Positions 9,455-17,772 of a stretch of DNA of 61,540 bases are shown piece after piece. A program made the translations under genes and the position numbers. Location of the stretch: NCBI GenBank assembly GCA_017404555.1, contig JAFRCD010000003.1, positions 1 through 61,540 on the forward strand, given 5' to 3'. The notes beneath the pieces were generated by a model. That model was given only the letters and a program-made list of their open reading frames with translations, searched no databases and had not been told where the DNA came from. The DNA comes from Bacilli bacterium. GTDB taxonomy: Bacteria; Bacillota_I; Bacilli_A; RF39; UBA660. Every line of letters begins with the position of its first letter. Position 1 is the stretch's first letter.

Positions 9455-10411
9455 TTAGTCGTTATCAGCACCCAAAAAATTCATTATTAAATCAATTAAA
9501 ATTTGCTTTTCTGTAGGATTAGACTCCGCAATTAATAAAATAAGAGCTACTAAAGCATTATTCTCAATTATCCTCTTACCCTTTTTATATAAAATATTAT
9601 AGAAATTCAGAAAGTAAATAAATAATGCTGCCGCAATTCTTTTATTACCATCAATAAAAACATGATCTTTGACAATTAAATATAAAAAATTAGCGGCTTT
9701 TTCTTCAATTGTTTTATATAGATCTTTCCCATCAAAAGACTGATATATATCGTTAATAATTGAACTTAATCCTTTGTCTCGTTCTAAAGCAAACAGATCA
9801 CTATCACAATTAATTCTAGAAACCACATCTATACAATCTTCATATAATATTTTTCTATCATCAGTAATGCCTTTAGGTTTTACTAAATTTCGACGATCAT
9901 AATCATTTAGTAAATTTAGTGCTTTAGCATAATTATTAATAACTCTGATAACATTGTTAGCTTCACTATCATCAAAATCCATTCTACCAGCAATATCAAT
10001 CAATTTAACTGTTTTCTCTAGACATTTTAACCTTTCTTCATTAATTGCATATCCCTTTAATAAATAATCTTTTAATACTTTGTTAGCCCATTTTCTAAAC
10101 GCAATACCTTTTTTAGATTTAACGCGATAACCAACACTAATAATCAAATCTAAATTGTAATAATTTATATCCCTAGTTTGTGTTTTATGTACTACAGCAC
10201 CATGTTCAGTGGTATGTGCAAATTTTGCACATACCTCCTTTTTAGTCAATTCGTTTTCCTTGAATATACTATTAATATGTCGAATTATAACTGTTCTATC
10301 TCTACCAAACAGTTTGGACAGTTGCTCAACATTTAACCAAACTGTTTCTCCGCTCATATTAACTTCTAATTTTACATCTTGATCCTCAAAGATCGCTATT
10401 TCATTCTTCAT
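9455..10411 (-). CDS. RhuM-Fic hybrid protein (Fic/Doc-type toxin-like)
   Basis: I choose ATG 10411 (318 aa) over an in-frame TTG at 10426, which has no ribosome site. The N-terminal half (about 10-150) is RhuM-like (virulence RhuM family): WLNVEQLSKLFGRDRTVIIRHI, then ELTKKEVCAKF and YRVKSKKGIAFRKWANKVL. The C-terminal half (about 185-310) is a Fic/Doc fold with the active-site loop HVFIDGNKRIAA. GNKR differs from the HPFxxGNGR of classical AMPylating Fic enzymes and is closer to Doc, which phosphorylates. I see no inhibitory helix motif and no small antitoxin gene beside it. It sits between two housekeeping operons, consistent with acquisition by transfer. Confidence 0.85.
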   Translation of the reverse strand: MKNEIAIFEDQDVKLEVNMSGETVWLNVEQLSKLFGRDRTVIIRHINSIFKENELTKKEVCAKFAHTTEHGAVVHKTQTRDINYYNLDLIISVGYRVKSKKGIAFRKWANKVLKDYLLKGYAINEERLKCLEKTVKLIDIAGRMDFDDSEANNVIRVINNYAKALNLLNDYDRRNLVKPKGITDDRKILYEDCIDVVSRINCDSDLFALERDKGLSSIINDIYQSFDGKDLYKTIEEKAANFLYLIVKDHVFIDGNKRIAAALFIYFLNFYNILYKKGKRIIENNALVALILLIAESNPTEKQILIDLIMNFLGADND

Positions 10412-10441
10412 ACTTCTATTATTCAATTTTTTTCAAAAAAA

Positions 10442-10474
10442 CCAACAAAAAAGGAATGCTTTAAAGCATTCCTT
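10442..10474 (-). terminator. Terminator of the ftsY-ylxM operon
   Basis: A self-complementary stretch at 10451-10472 (AAGGAATGC arms) is followed on the minus strand by TTTTTTG. The ylxM stop codon lies in the loop. It separates the ftsY operon from the RhuM-Fic gene. Confidence 0.9.
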
Positions 10475-10754
10475 CTAATTCCTCTTTTATTTTTTTATCA
10501 CTAATCTTCTTAGCAATTTTATTAAGTCTATTGGACTTTTCATTCAACTTTAACTTTTCTTCATAAAAATCTAACTTTTCTTTAACAATATTTATTTGTT
10601 TAAAGGCAGCATTACGACTAACATTTAAATTCTCCGCAATCTCACCTAAAGAAAGATTTTCAAAATAATAATATTCAAAATACTCTCTTTGCTTAGAAGT
10701 TAAAAGTTCTCCATATAAATCATATAATCTATTATAATATACTAAATCATCCAT
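10461..10754 (-). CDS. ylxM: YlxM-family helix-turn-helix protein of the SRP operon
   Basis: The product (97 aa from ATG 10754) matches UPF0122/YlxM: a sigma-70 region 4-like helix-turn-helix, LTSKQREYFEYYYFENLSLGEIAENLNVSRNAAF split over two helices at about residues 13-50, then a Lys-rich coiled tail. YlxM proteins are encoded with SRP components and modulate SRP GTPase complexes in streptococci; that role here is inferred from family and context. ATG 10754 lies seven bases after GAGG, better than an in-frame GTG at 10766. It follows ftsY by eight bases. Confidence 0.93.
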   Translation of the reverse strand: MDDLVYYNRLYDLYGELLTSKQREYFEYYYFENLSLGEIAENLNVSRNAAFKQINIVKEKLDFYEEKLKLNEKSNRLNKIAKKISDKKIKEELEGML

Positions 10755-10762
10755 AACATACC

Positions 10763-11764
10763 TCACATAAAATCCTTAAACAGCCCATAGATATATTTTT
10801 CAATATCAAAGGCTTGTAGATCGTCTTTAGTCTCACCAAGACCAATATATTTAACTGGTATACCTACTTCCTCTTTAATAGCTAAAACAATACCACCTTT
10901 AGCTGTACCATCAAGTTTAGTTAAAACGATACCCGTAATATTAGTTATTTCTTTAAAAGCCTTAGCTTGTGATATACCATTTTGTCCAGTAGTAGCATCA
11001 ATTACTAATAACGTCTCATGAGGAGCATTTTCTATTTTTTGACCCAAAACCCGATTCATTTTTTCTAATTCTCGCATTAGATTATCTTTATTTTGAAGAC
11101 GTCCAGCAGTATCAACAAGAACAACATCATAATCTTCATTTATAGCCTTATCAACACCATCAAATAAAACACTAGATGGATCAGAGCCCTCCTCTTTAGC
11201 AAAAGAATCTACTCCTATTTTCTTACCCCAATCAGTAAGTTGCTCAATAGCACCAGCTCTAAAAGTATCACCCGCTACTAAAAGTACTTTTTTACCTTCA
11301 TCTTTATATTTAGAAGCAATCTTCGCAATAGTAGTAGTCTTACCTACTCCATTTACCCCAACAAAAAGAATAATAGTAGGTCCTTCCTCTTGAAGATTAA
11401 TCTTACTAGTAAGTATTTCATCATTAACATAAATAATGAATAGTTCATCAACAATAATCTCTTTTAAATCCTTAGGATCATCAATCTTATCTTTCTTAAC
11501 TCGATCACGCAAACGATCAACAAAAGACATAACTGTATTAACCCCTATATCAGCATTAATTAATATTTCTTCTAATTCATCAAAGTATTCATCACAAAGC
11601 TTATTATATTTGTTAGTTAAGTTAAGAAGGCTAGAAACAAACCCATCACGAGATTTAGTAAGTCCTTTTTCATAAACCTTGACTTCTTTTTTTACTTCCT
11701 TTTCTTCTTCTGTCTTAACCTCTTCTTTAACAAAAGCTTTTTTTAATCTATCAAATAATCCCAT
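10763..11764 (-). CDS. ftsY: Signal recognition particle receptor FtsY
   Basis: The 333-aa SRP GTPase docks ribosome-SRP complexes at the membrane. After a short, highly charged N-terminus (A-domain reduced to about 30 residues) comes the N domain (about 35-115) and G domain with GVNGVGKTTTIAKIA (P-loop), DTAGRLQNK, and TKLDGTAKGG. Length is typical of Gram-positive FtsY. AGGTGAT lies five bases before the ATG. It ends with TGA and runs into ylxM. Delivery of the very large secreted proteins in this window would depend on this pathway or on Sec post-translationally. Confidence 0.97.
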   Translation of the reverse strand: MGLFDRLKKAFVKEEVKTEEEKEVKKEVKVYEKGLTKSRDGFVSSLLNLTNKYNKLCDEYFDELEEILINADIGVNTVMSFVDRLRDRVKKDKIDDPKDLKEIIVDELFIIYVNDEILTSKINLQEEGPTIILFVGVNGVGKTTTIAKIASKYKDEGKKVLLVAGDTFRAGAIEQLTDWGKKIGVDSFAKEEGSDPSSVLFDGVDKAINEDYDVVLVDTAGRLQNKDNLMRELEKMNRVLGQKIENAPHETLLVIDATTGQNGISQAKAFKEITNITGIVLTKLDGTAKGGIVLAIKEEVGIPVKYIGLGETKDDLQAFDIEKYIYGLFKDFM

Positions 11765-11807
11765 GTTATCACCTAGAAAAATTATATCATAAAAACCAAT
11801 ATTTTAA

Positions 11808-11837
11808 TAATAAAAAAGACTAGGAAACCTAGTCTAA
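11808..11837 (-). terminator. Terminator of the first BspA-type gene
   Basis: Inverted repeat AGACTAGG/CCTAGTCT with a three-base loop (about 11816-11834), then TTTTTTATTATT on the minus strand. The TAG stop lies in the stem. The second BspA-type gene has nearly the same hairpin at 51534-51552. Confidence 0.9.
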
Positions 11838-14800
11838 TTTTAATCTCTTACGTACACAAACAATACCAAAAGTAATAAGAACTCCTAATACGACTAATAA
11901 TATATATGGCGCTAAGATAGAACTTATACCAGTATCTACACTGATGTCATAAGTATTCTTATAAGTGATTCTTTCATTATGAGTAACAGTTTTAGTAATA
12001 GTCCTACTATTAGTATCATTTACTGTTGTTGTATATGGTGTTTCAGAATCCTGAGTCACAGTTATACTATAACCTTCAGGTAGAGATAACACTTCAGATT
12101 CATCATTTGCTAATGTGAAAGTTCCACTTAATGCTGTATCTACCACATCATTTTCATCTCTTACTTCTACACTATAAGTAAAGTCTTTACTTATACTAGC
12201 CATATTTCCATATATTTCATTAGTAATAGTAATATTATAACTTGATTTTACACAGCTTCCTTTTACGACATTACTACTAGATGATTTAGTTGCAATAATT
12301 CTATCTATATTAGTTGTTTTATCACAATTATAGATAACCGTTACTTGAGCTCCTGTAGCAGTAGCAGTATTAGTAAAAGTACTACCATAAGTTGTTGGAT
12401 TGCCCAATATTGGGAAAGTCCCAGAGGCATTAGTACAACCACTAAACATACTAGACATATCAGTAACACTGGAAGTGTTCCATGCACTTGCACCATCTAC
12501 ATCAGCAAGGGCACTATCGCCATTAAACATATTTGACATGTTGCTTACTCCTGAAACATCCCATTCTTCTAAAGCATCTATATTTGTTAAGGACGAACAA
12601 TTTCTAAACATACTGGATGCATTATTTAAATCCGAACTATCCACTGAACTTAATCCACTTATATCAGTTAATCCTTGGAAATTATAGAACATATTTGAGG
12701 AATTAAGATTTAAATATACATCGCTATCTTCGCTATAATAATACATTGTTCCATCACTATCATCGAAATAAATATATATTGGATATTCTGAAGTGCTTAG
12801 CGATACTGTATTCTCTGTTGAAGGTGTGAACCCACTTGGTAATGAATTGGCCTTTTTAATAGCATGAATTGCTGTATCAACAGAGCTATAAGTCATAGAA
12901 GATGAATTGTTAGCTAAGTTCTTCATCTTAACATTTACATTTTGACCTGTATCAAACATAGTTCTAAGATTAGAACAACCTCCTTTTACAACATGGCTAT
13001 TAGATGATTTAGTTGCAATTATATTATCTATATTGGTTGTGACTGTACAATCATATATTACTGTTATTTGGGAATCTGATGCAGTAGCAGCACTAAAAAA
13101 TGCAGCCGAAGTTGAAGTCGGTCTACCTAATATTGGGAAAGTTCCACTTGCTTTACCAGAGTCAGCGAATATATATGTAATATCTGTTACACTTGAGGTA
13201 TCCCAATTTGAAGCTCCATCTATATTAACTAATGAGCTACACTCAGAAAGCATACGACCCATATCTGTTACACTGGAGGTATCCCAATTTGCTGCTCCAT
13301 CTATATTGGCTAATAGAGAACAATGCCAAAACATCAAACCCATATCTGTTACCCTGGAAGTATCCCAATTTGCTGCTCCATCTATATTGGCTAATCTATA
13401 ACTGCTTCTAAACATTTCTGACATAGATGTTACACTGGAAGTATCCCAATTCGCTGCTCCATCTATATTAACCAAACTACTGCAACTTATAAACATTTGT
13501 CCCATATCTGTTACGTTTGAAGTGTCCCAAGATGATAAGGCATCAATATTTGATATTTTACAATCAGAAAACATTCCGCCCATTATAGTTACCTTAGAGG
13601 TATCCCAATTTGATACTCCATCGATATCTACTAGGGATGTGCACTCTGCAAATGTTCCGTTCATACTTGTTACACTTGAGGTGTCCCAATCTGTTAAAGC
13701 ATCTATATCTTCTATTGCGCAGTTTCTAAACATTCCGCCCATATTCGTTACGTTTGAGGCATCCATGTCACTAAGACCACTTATATCCGTTAGGGTTTGC
13801 ATTCTTGAAAACATGCTTGAAGAATCACTATTTAAACGCAATTTAGCTGCTTCAGTATAATAATACATAGTTCCGTCTGTATCATCAAAATAAATATATA
13901 CTGGGTATGCTGATGCGCTTGTTGAGATAGTATTAGCTGTTGATGGTGTAAAGTCACTTGGTAGTGAGTTTGATCTTTTTATTGCCGTAATAGCGTAATC
14001 ACTAGAACCTGAAGACGTTGATGTGCCATTAGCTAAAGTTTTCATCTTAGAATTTACAGTTTGTCCATTAAGCAAATCAGCAGGTTCTGTTGTACAAGCT
14101 CCTTTTACAACATTAGAACCAGCCGTTTTTGTAGCAATAATAGCATCTATATTTGTTGTTTTTACACAATCATACACTACCGTTATTTGAGCACCGGAAT
14201 CCTTTGCAGCCCCACTAAAGGCACTCGAATATGTAGTAGGATTACCTAATATTGGAAAGGTACCACTAGCCTTTTTACAACCACTAAATATATTTTCAAT
14301 ACTTGTTACACTGGAGGTGTCCCAATCAGCAGCTCCATCTATATCCTCTAAGGAACTACAATCACGAAACATGTAGGTCATATTAGTTACACCAGAAGTA
14401 TCCCAATCACTTAAAGCATCTATATCTTCTAATAGGTCACAATTATAAAACACATACCCCATATTGGTTACGTTTGAAGTATCCCAATTACTAGCTCCAT
14501 CTATATCCTCTAAATTAAAACAATCAGTAAACAGCCAGGATATGTTCGTTACACTTGAGGTGTCCCAATTACTAGCTCCATTTATATTGGTTAAATTTCT
14601 ACAACCTGAGAACATTCCAGACATACTTGTTACACTTGAGGTGTCCCAATTATTTAAAGCACCTATATTTGTTAGAGAACTGCAACCAGCAAACATCCCA
14701 GACATACTTGTTACACTGGAGATATCCCAATTGCTAGCCCCATCTATATCACCTAGTGAACTACAGTTTTGGAACATATAAGACATGGTTGTTACGCTGG

Positions 14801-17636
14801 AAGTATCCCAATTGCTTAATGCATTGATATTTGTCAAGGAAGAATTGGAAAACATATTAGACATATCAGTCACACCGGATGTATCCCAGCCTGATAAAGC
14901 ATTGATATTTACTAAATCATCACAATGAAGAAACATATTGCTCATATCTGTTACATTTGATGTATCCACAGCACTAAGACCACTTATATCAGTTAATTCA
15001 GTAAAGTTGTCAAACATATATGAGGAATCACCATTTAAATAAACAATATCAGCTTCACTATAATAGTACATTGTTCCATCTGTATCATCAAAGAAAATAT
15101 ATATTGGATATTGTGAACTATAACTATTTAATGATACTGTGTTTTCAGTTGATGGTGTAAACCCGGTTGGTAGAGCATTGGCTTTTTTAATAGCATGAAT
15201 TGTTGTATCAGCAGTACTATATCCCATCGAAGATGAATTGTTAGCTAGTTTCTTCATCTTTGCATTTACATTCGTTCCATAGTCAAAATTAGCTGTTGTT
15301 AGCTGCCTATAGGTAACCGTAATAGTGTGATCACCTGTTACATTAGTAAAGGTATAACTATTAGCATATGTACTTGTGCTTACTGCTACTCCATCTACTT
15401 CTATACTATCTAATACACATGAACTATCTGTTGGGCTATAACTAATTGTCTTGCTTGATCCAAATTCTACTTCAGATGTCGATGTAATAGTTCCGTTGGT
15501 TACACTTGTTGTTATAGTAGGTTTCCAATATACCACGGATATAGTATGATTATCAGTTATATTAGTAAATGTATAACTATTGGCATAGGTACTAAGACTG
15601 ACATCTACACCATCTACTTTTATACTCTTTAATTGATAACCGCTATTTGGACTATAATTTATAGTTTTATTGCTACCAGATTCTACTCTAGATGATTCTG
15701 TTATAGTTCCGTTGGTTACACTTGTTTTAATTTTTGGCCTTGGGTCAGTAACAACTACATATGGATCACTTGTACTTCCATCACCACCACTATAAGTAGT
15801 TCCCTCCTCCAGAGAAATCACTGGTCGAATACCAATTGAACTATTACTAGTTGAGAGGGAACCAGATGTATTAATCATACGTATTGAAGGGGTACTGCTC
15901 GATAGATAATAAGGCGACATAAGATAATAAGCTTGTCCTGTATTACGAGCAGTATTATTGCCTAATAGATTCATCTCTGAATATGTGGCAAGTCCCACCG
16001 GATATGCTAATTTTGCTTTAGTATTACCAACCGCAAATTGATCAGTAACATTATTACATTTTAAAACAGTATTGCTACTATAATCTTTAAATTGGAATGA
16101 TGTTGATAAACTTCCTCCGTTTGGATTCCACCCATTACTTGAAGCGTTTCCCTCAGTTCTATCATTACAATAAATAGCATCTTCTAAGTAATTGGTATAA
16201 TTATTCATGTTTTGTGCATACCAAGCATCTATTACTCCCTTAATGGCTGAATTATATCTATTAACATCATTTGCATATAGCATCTCATTTTTCATATCAG
16301 TTATTGTCTTGCTTCCACCTGTTAAAGTTACGTAGTAAGCAGTAGAAGAAGATTTATAATAAATATATTTCAATTCTGAACAGGTATCACTAGTTGACAA
16401 ACAAGTGTAGTGGTTATTAGATAAATCATCACTACCTTCAGCTTTTATGGTATTTTGTAATATATAGTTTCCATTCTCATATCTAAAACTATTACCAAAG
16501 ACATATCGATTATCGGTTGCTTGTCCTGTTTGGGTTCCTAAACTAAAGACTACATTATCATTTCCTGATGCTTGTGATCCATCTTTACTGTATTTTACTT
16601 GAATAACATTACTTGTTGTTAAGTTTTCTAAGACTATACTTCCACTTTTACTTCCACTATCATTTTTTAGCTCTGTTCCATCTTTATAGAAGTATGCTTT
16701 ATCATAATTTGCTTCGCTTGATACAGTATAATTTAATACATAAGTACCCGCTGTTTTAACCTTGAATTTAATTGAAGCGCTTGTACTATCGACTTTCATA
16801 GTACTTTCCCATGTCTTATTAGTAGAATCCCATGTAAACGGATAAGTAGCATCATTTTCTGTTACATCATAATCTGATTGCTCAAATGGTGTTGTTTGTA
16901 TTTCATACGTTCCCCATGAACTAACACTTGATGAATCACTTTTATATACAGTGTTAAACATATATCCTGCTTTAGCAAGAGTACCAATACTACCATGATT
17001 AAAAATACTCGTACCTATCTGAGAATAATGAGTATCCCCTATTGTGTAACTTGATGTATAAGCTTGGGTGTTAGTGTAGTAGCTATTGACATTATAGATA
17101 GTTGTACAGGTGTTAGATGTTGATGCACAAGTATATTTACCTATTAAATTAGTATATGTTGAATCGCTCCATGTAGCAGTAATTGGATTAGTTAAGGTAA
17201 ATTCTCCTGTTGATTCATCATAAGTGAAACTATTACTATATTTATAAGCACCACCAGATAAAGTCTTATTCGTCCTACTTGCACCTGTTATACCTTTATG
17301 ATTTCCTCTTGATGTATTACATTTGTTGGTAGAATCATAAGGACCATTATAAATCATCTTTACTCCACCAGTATCAGTGGTTCTTAATATTTGCCAACAA
17401 GTATCACCTAGTTTTGCATTATTGTGATTGACTGCATCACTACCTGCAAAATAATGAATTGTTTCTGTTCCAGAATTATCTAAACTGTCTTGATGTTGTC
17501 CGTTATAAGCTGCAGTTAATGAATCTGCTGCAACAGCATCATATAAACTATTAGTGTTATCTGCACGCGAAAAAACTAGGAATGTTCCTATTACTAATAT
17601 AGATATAATTAAATACAGACCTTTTCGTTTATTCAT
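11829..17636 (-). CDS. Giant BspA-type (DUF285 repeat) surface protein, paralogue 1
   Basis: I choose ATG 17636 (1,935 aa), six bases after AGAGG; an ATG at 17642 abuts it. Domains in order: signal peptide/anchor (GLYLIISILVIGTFLVFS); an N-terminal domain starting with KLGDTCWQILRTTDTGG and ending IGIRPVISL (about 75-630; the ending resembles DUF6273/FISUMP domains); two divergent InlB-B-like repeats (about 635-780); then three cassettes, each with a header (VNAKMKKLANNSSSM ... FFDDTDGTMYYYSEA), a run of about 26-residue DUF285 repeats (core WDTSSVTDMSxMF) and a cap (SGTFPILGNPTT ... NIDAIIATK). I count 9, 8 and 3 repeats. A Spy0128-like module (about 1800-1905) and a membrane anchor with basic tail (VRKRLKLD) end the protein. 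BspA proteins bind host or bacterial surfaces; the ligand here is unknown. Confidence 0.9.
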   Translation of the reverse strand: MNKRKGLYLIISILVIGTFLVFSRADNTNSLYDAVAADSLTAAYNGQHQDSLDNSGTETIHYFAGSDAVNHNNAKLGDTCWQILRTTDTGGVKMIYNGPYDSTNKCNTSRGNHKGITGASRTNKTLSGGAYKYSNSFTYDESTGEFTLTNPITATWSDSTYTNLIGKYTCASTSNTCTTIYNVNSYYTNTQAYTSSYTIGDTHYSQIGTSIFNHGSIGTLAKAGYMFNTVYKSDSSSVSSWGTYEIQTTPFEQSDYDVTENDATYPFTWDSTNKTWESTMKVDSTSASIKFKVKTAGTYVLNYTVSSEANYDKAYFYKDGTELKNDSGSKSGSIVLENLTTSNVIQVKYSKDGSQASGNDNVVFSLGTQTGQATDNRYVFGNSFRYENGNYILQNTIKAEGSDDLSNNHYTCLSTSDTCSELKYIYYKSSSTAYYVTLTGGSKTITDMKNEMLYANDVNRYNSAIKGVIDAWYAQNMNNYTNYLEDAIYCNDRTEGNASSNGWNPNGGSLSTSFQFKDYSSNTVLKCNNVTDQFAVGNTKAKLAYPVGLATYSEMNLLGNNTARNTGQAYYLMSPYYLSSSTPSIRMINTSGSLSTSNSSIGIRPVISLEEGTTYSGGDGSTSDPYVVVTDPRPKIKTSVTNGTITESSRVESGSNKTINYSPNSGYQLKSIKVDGVDVSLSTYANSYTFTNITDNHTISVVYWKPTITTSVTNGTITSTSEVEFGSSKTISYSPTDSSCVLDSIEVDGVAVSTSTYANSYTFTNVTGDHTITVTYRQLTTANFDYGTNVNAKMKKLANNSSSMGYSTADTTIHAIKKANALPTGFTPSTENTVSLNSYSSQYPIYIFFDDTDGTMYYYSEADIVYLNGDSSYMFDNFTELTDISGLSAVDTSNVTDMSNMFLHCDDLVNINALSGWDTSGVTDMSNMFSNSSLTNINALSNWDTSSVTTMSYMFQNCSSLGDIDGASNWDISSVTSMSGMFAGCSSLTNIGALNNWDTSSVTSMSGMFSGCRNLTNINGASNWDTSSVTNISWLFTDCFNLEDIDGASNWDTSNVTNMGYVFYNCDLLEDIDALSDWDTSGVTNMTYMFRDCSSLEDIDGAADWDTSSVTSIENIFSGCKKASGTFPILGNPTTYSSAFSGAAKDSGAQITVVYDCVKTTNIDAIIATKTAGSNVVKGACTTEPADLLNGQTVNSKMKTLANGTSTSSGSSDYAITAIKRSNSLPSDFTPSTANTISTSASAYPVYIYFDDTDGTMYYYTEAAKLRLNSDSSSMFSRMQTLTDISGLSDMDASNVTNMGGMFRNCAIEDIDALTDWDTSSVTSMNGTFAECTSLVDIDGVSNWDTSKVTIMGGMFSDCKISNIDALSSWDTSNVTDMGQMFISCSSLVNIDGAANWDTSSVTSMSEMFRSSYRLANIDGAANWDTSRVTDMGLMFWHCSLLANIDGAANWDTSSVTDMGRMLSECSSLVNIDGASNWDTSSVTDITYIFADSGKASGTFPILGRPTSTSAAFFSAATASDSQITVIYDCTVTTNIDNIIATKSSNSHVVKGGCSNLRTMFDTGQNVNVKMKNLANNSSSMTYSSVDTAIHAIKKANSLPSGFTPSTENTVSLSTSEYPIYIYFDDSDGTMYYYSEDSDVYLNLNSSNMFYNFQGLTDISGLSSVDSSDLNNASSMFRNCSSLTNIDALEEWDVSGVSNMSNMFNGDSALADVDGASAWNTSSVTDMSSMFSGCTNASGTFPILGNPTTYGSTFTNTATATGAQVTVIYNCDKTTNIDRIIATKSSSSNVVKGSCVKSSYNITITNEIYGNMASISKDFTYSVEVRDENDVVDTALSGTFTLANDESEVLSLPEGYSITVTQDSETPYTTTVNDTNSRTITKTVTHNERITYKNTYDISVDTGISSILAPYILLVVLGVLITFGIVCVRKRLKLD
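12430..14990 (-). repeat. Coding tandem repeats of about 78-81 bp (DUF285)
   Basis: The DNA is an irregular tandem array with units of about 78-81 bases, each encoding one BspA-type leucine-rich repeat (core WDTSxVTxMSxMF). It comes in three runs (near 14280-14990, 13150-13800, 12430-12660) separated by cassette header and cap sequences. Such arrays can recombine to change repeat number. Confidence 0.85.
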
Positions 17637-17661
17637 ATGCATCCTCTACTATATAATTATC

Positions 17662-17697
17662 CAATCTTATTATATCTCTTTTTCAATTGTAAATCAA
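17662..17697 (-). promoter_or_regulatory. Promoter of the first BspA-type gene
   Basis: On the minus strand TTGATT (17692-17697), a 17-base spacer, and TATAAT (17669-17674). The start point would fall near 17662, giving a leader of about 26 bases. The second BspA gene has the same two hexamers with the same spacing. Confidence 0.8.
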
Positions 17698-17733
17698 TGG
17701 ACAAACCACTATTTTTATGATATAATTACTCCG
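17698..17733 (+). promoter_or_regulatory. Promoter of rnjA
   Basis: TGGACA (17698-17703), 17-base spacer, TATAAT (17721-17726). Its -35 box directly abuts the -35 box of the divergent BspA promoter (17692-17697). Confidence 0.85.
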
Positions 17734-17772
17734 TTAGTCTTCTTATAAATATTAAAAAGAAAGGAGTTTATA

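Noticed and set aside
10461-10754. The small helix-turn-helix gene beside RhuM-Fic as its antitoxin
   Set aside because: It is YlxM of the ftsY operon by sequence and is separated from the Fic gene by a strong terminator.
12345-14781. Several open frames of 60-120 codons on the plus strand
   Set aside because: They lie opposite the DUF285 repeats of the BspA gene and repeat with the same period; they have no ribosome sites. They are shadows of the repeat coding sequence.
12430-14990. Regularly spaced similar blocks suggesting a CRISPR array
   Set aside because: Unit length is about 78-81 bp with no constant short repeat plus unique spacers, and the whole stretch is one open frame of DUF285 repeats. 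No cas genes are nearby.
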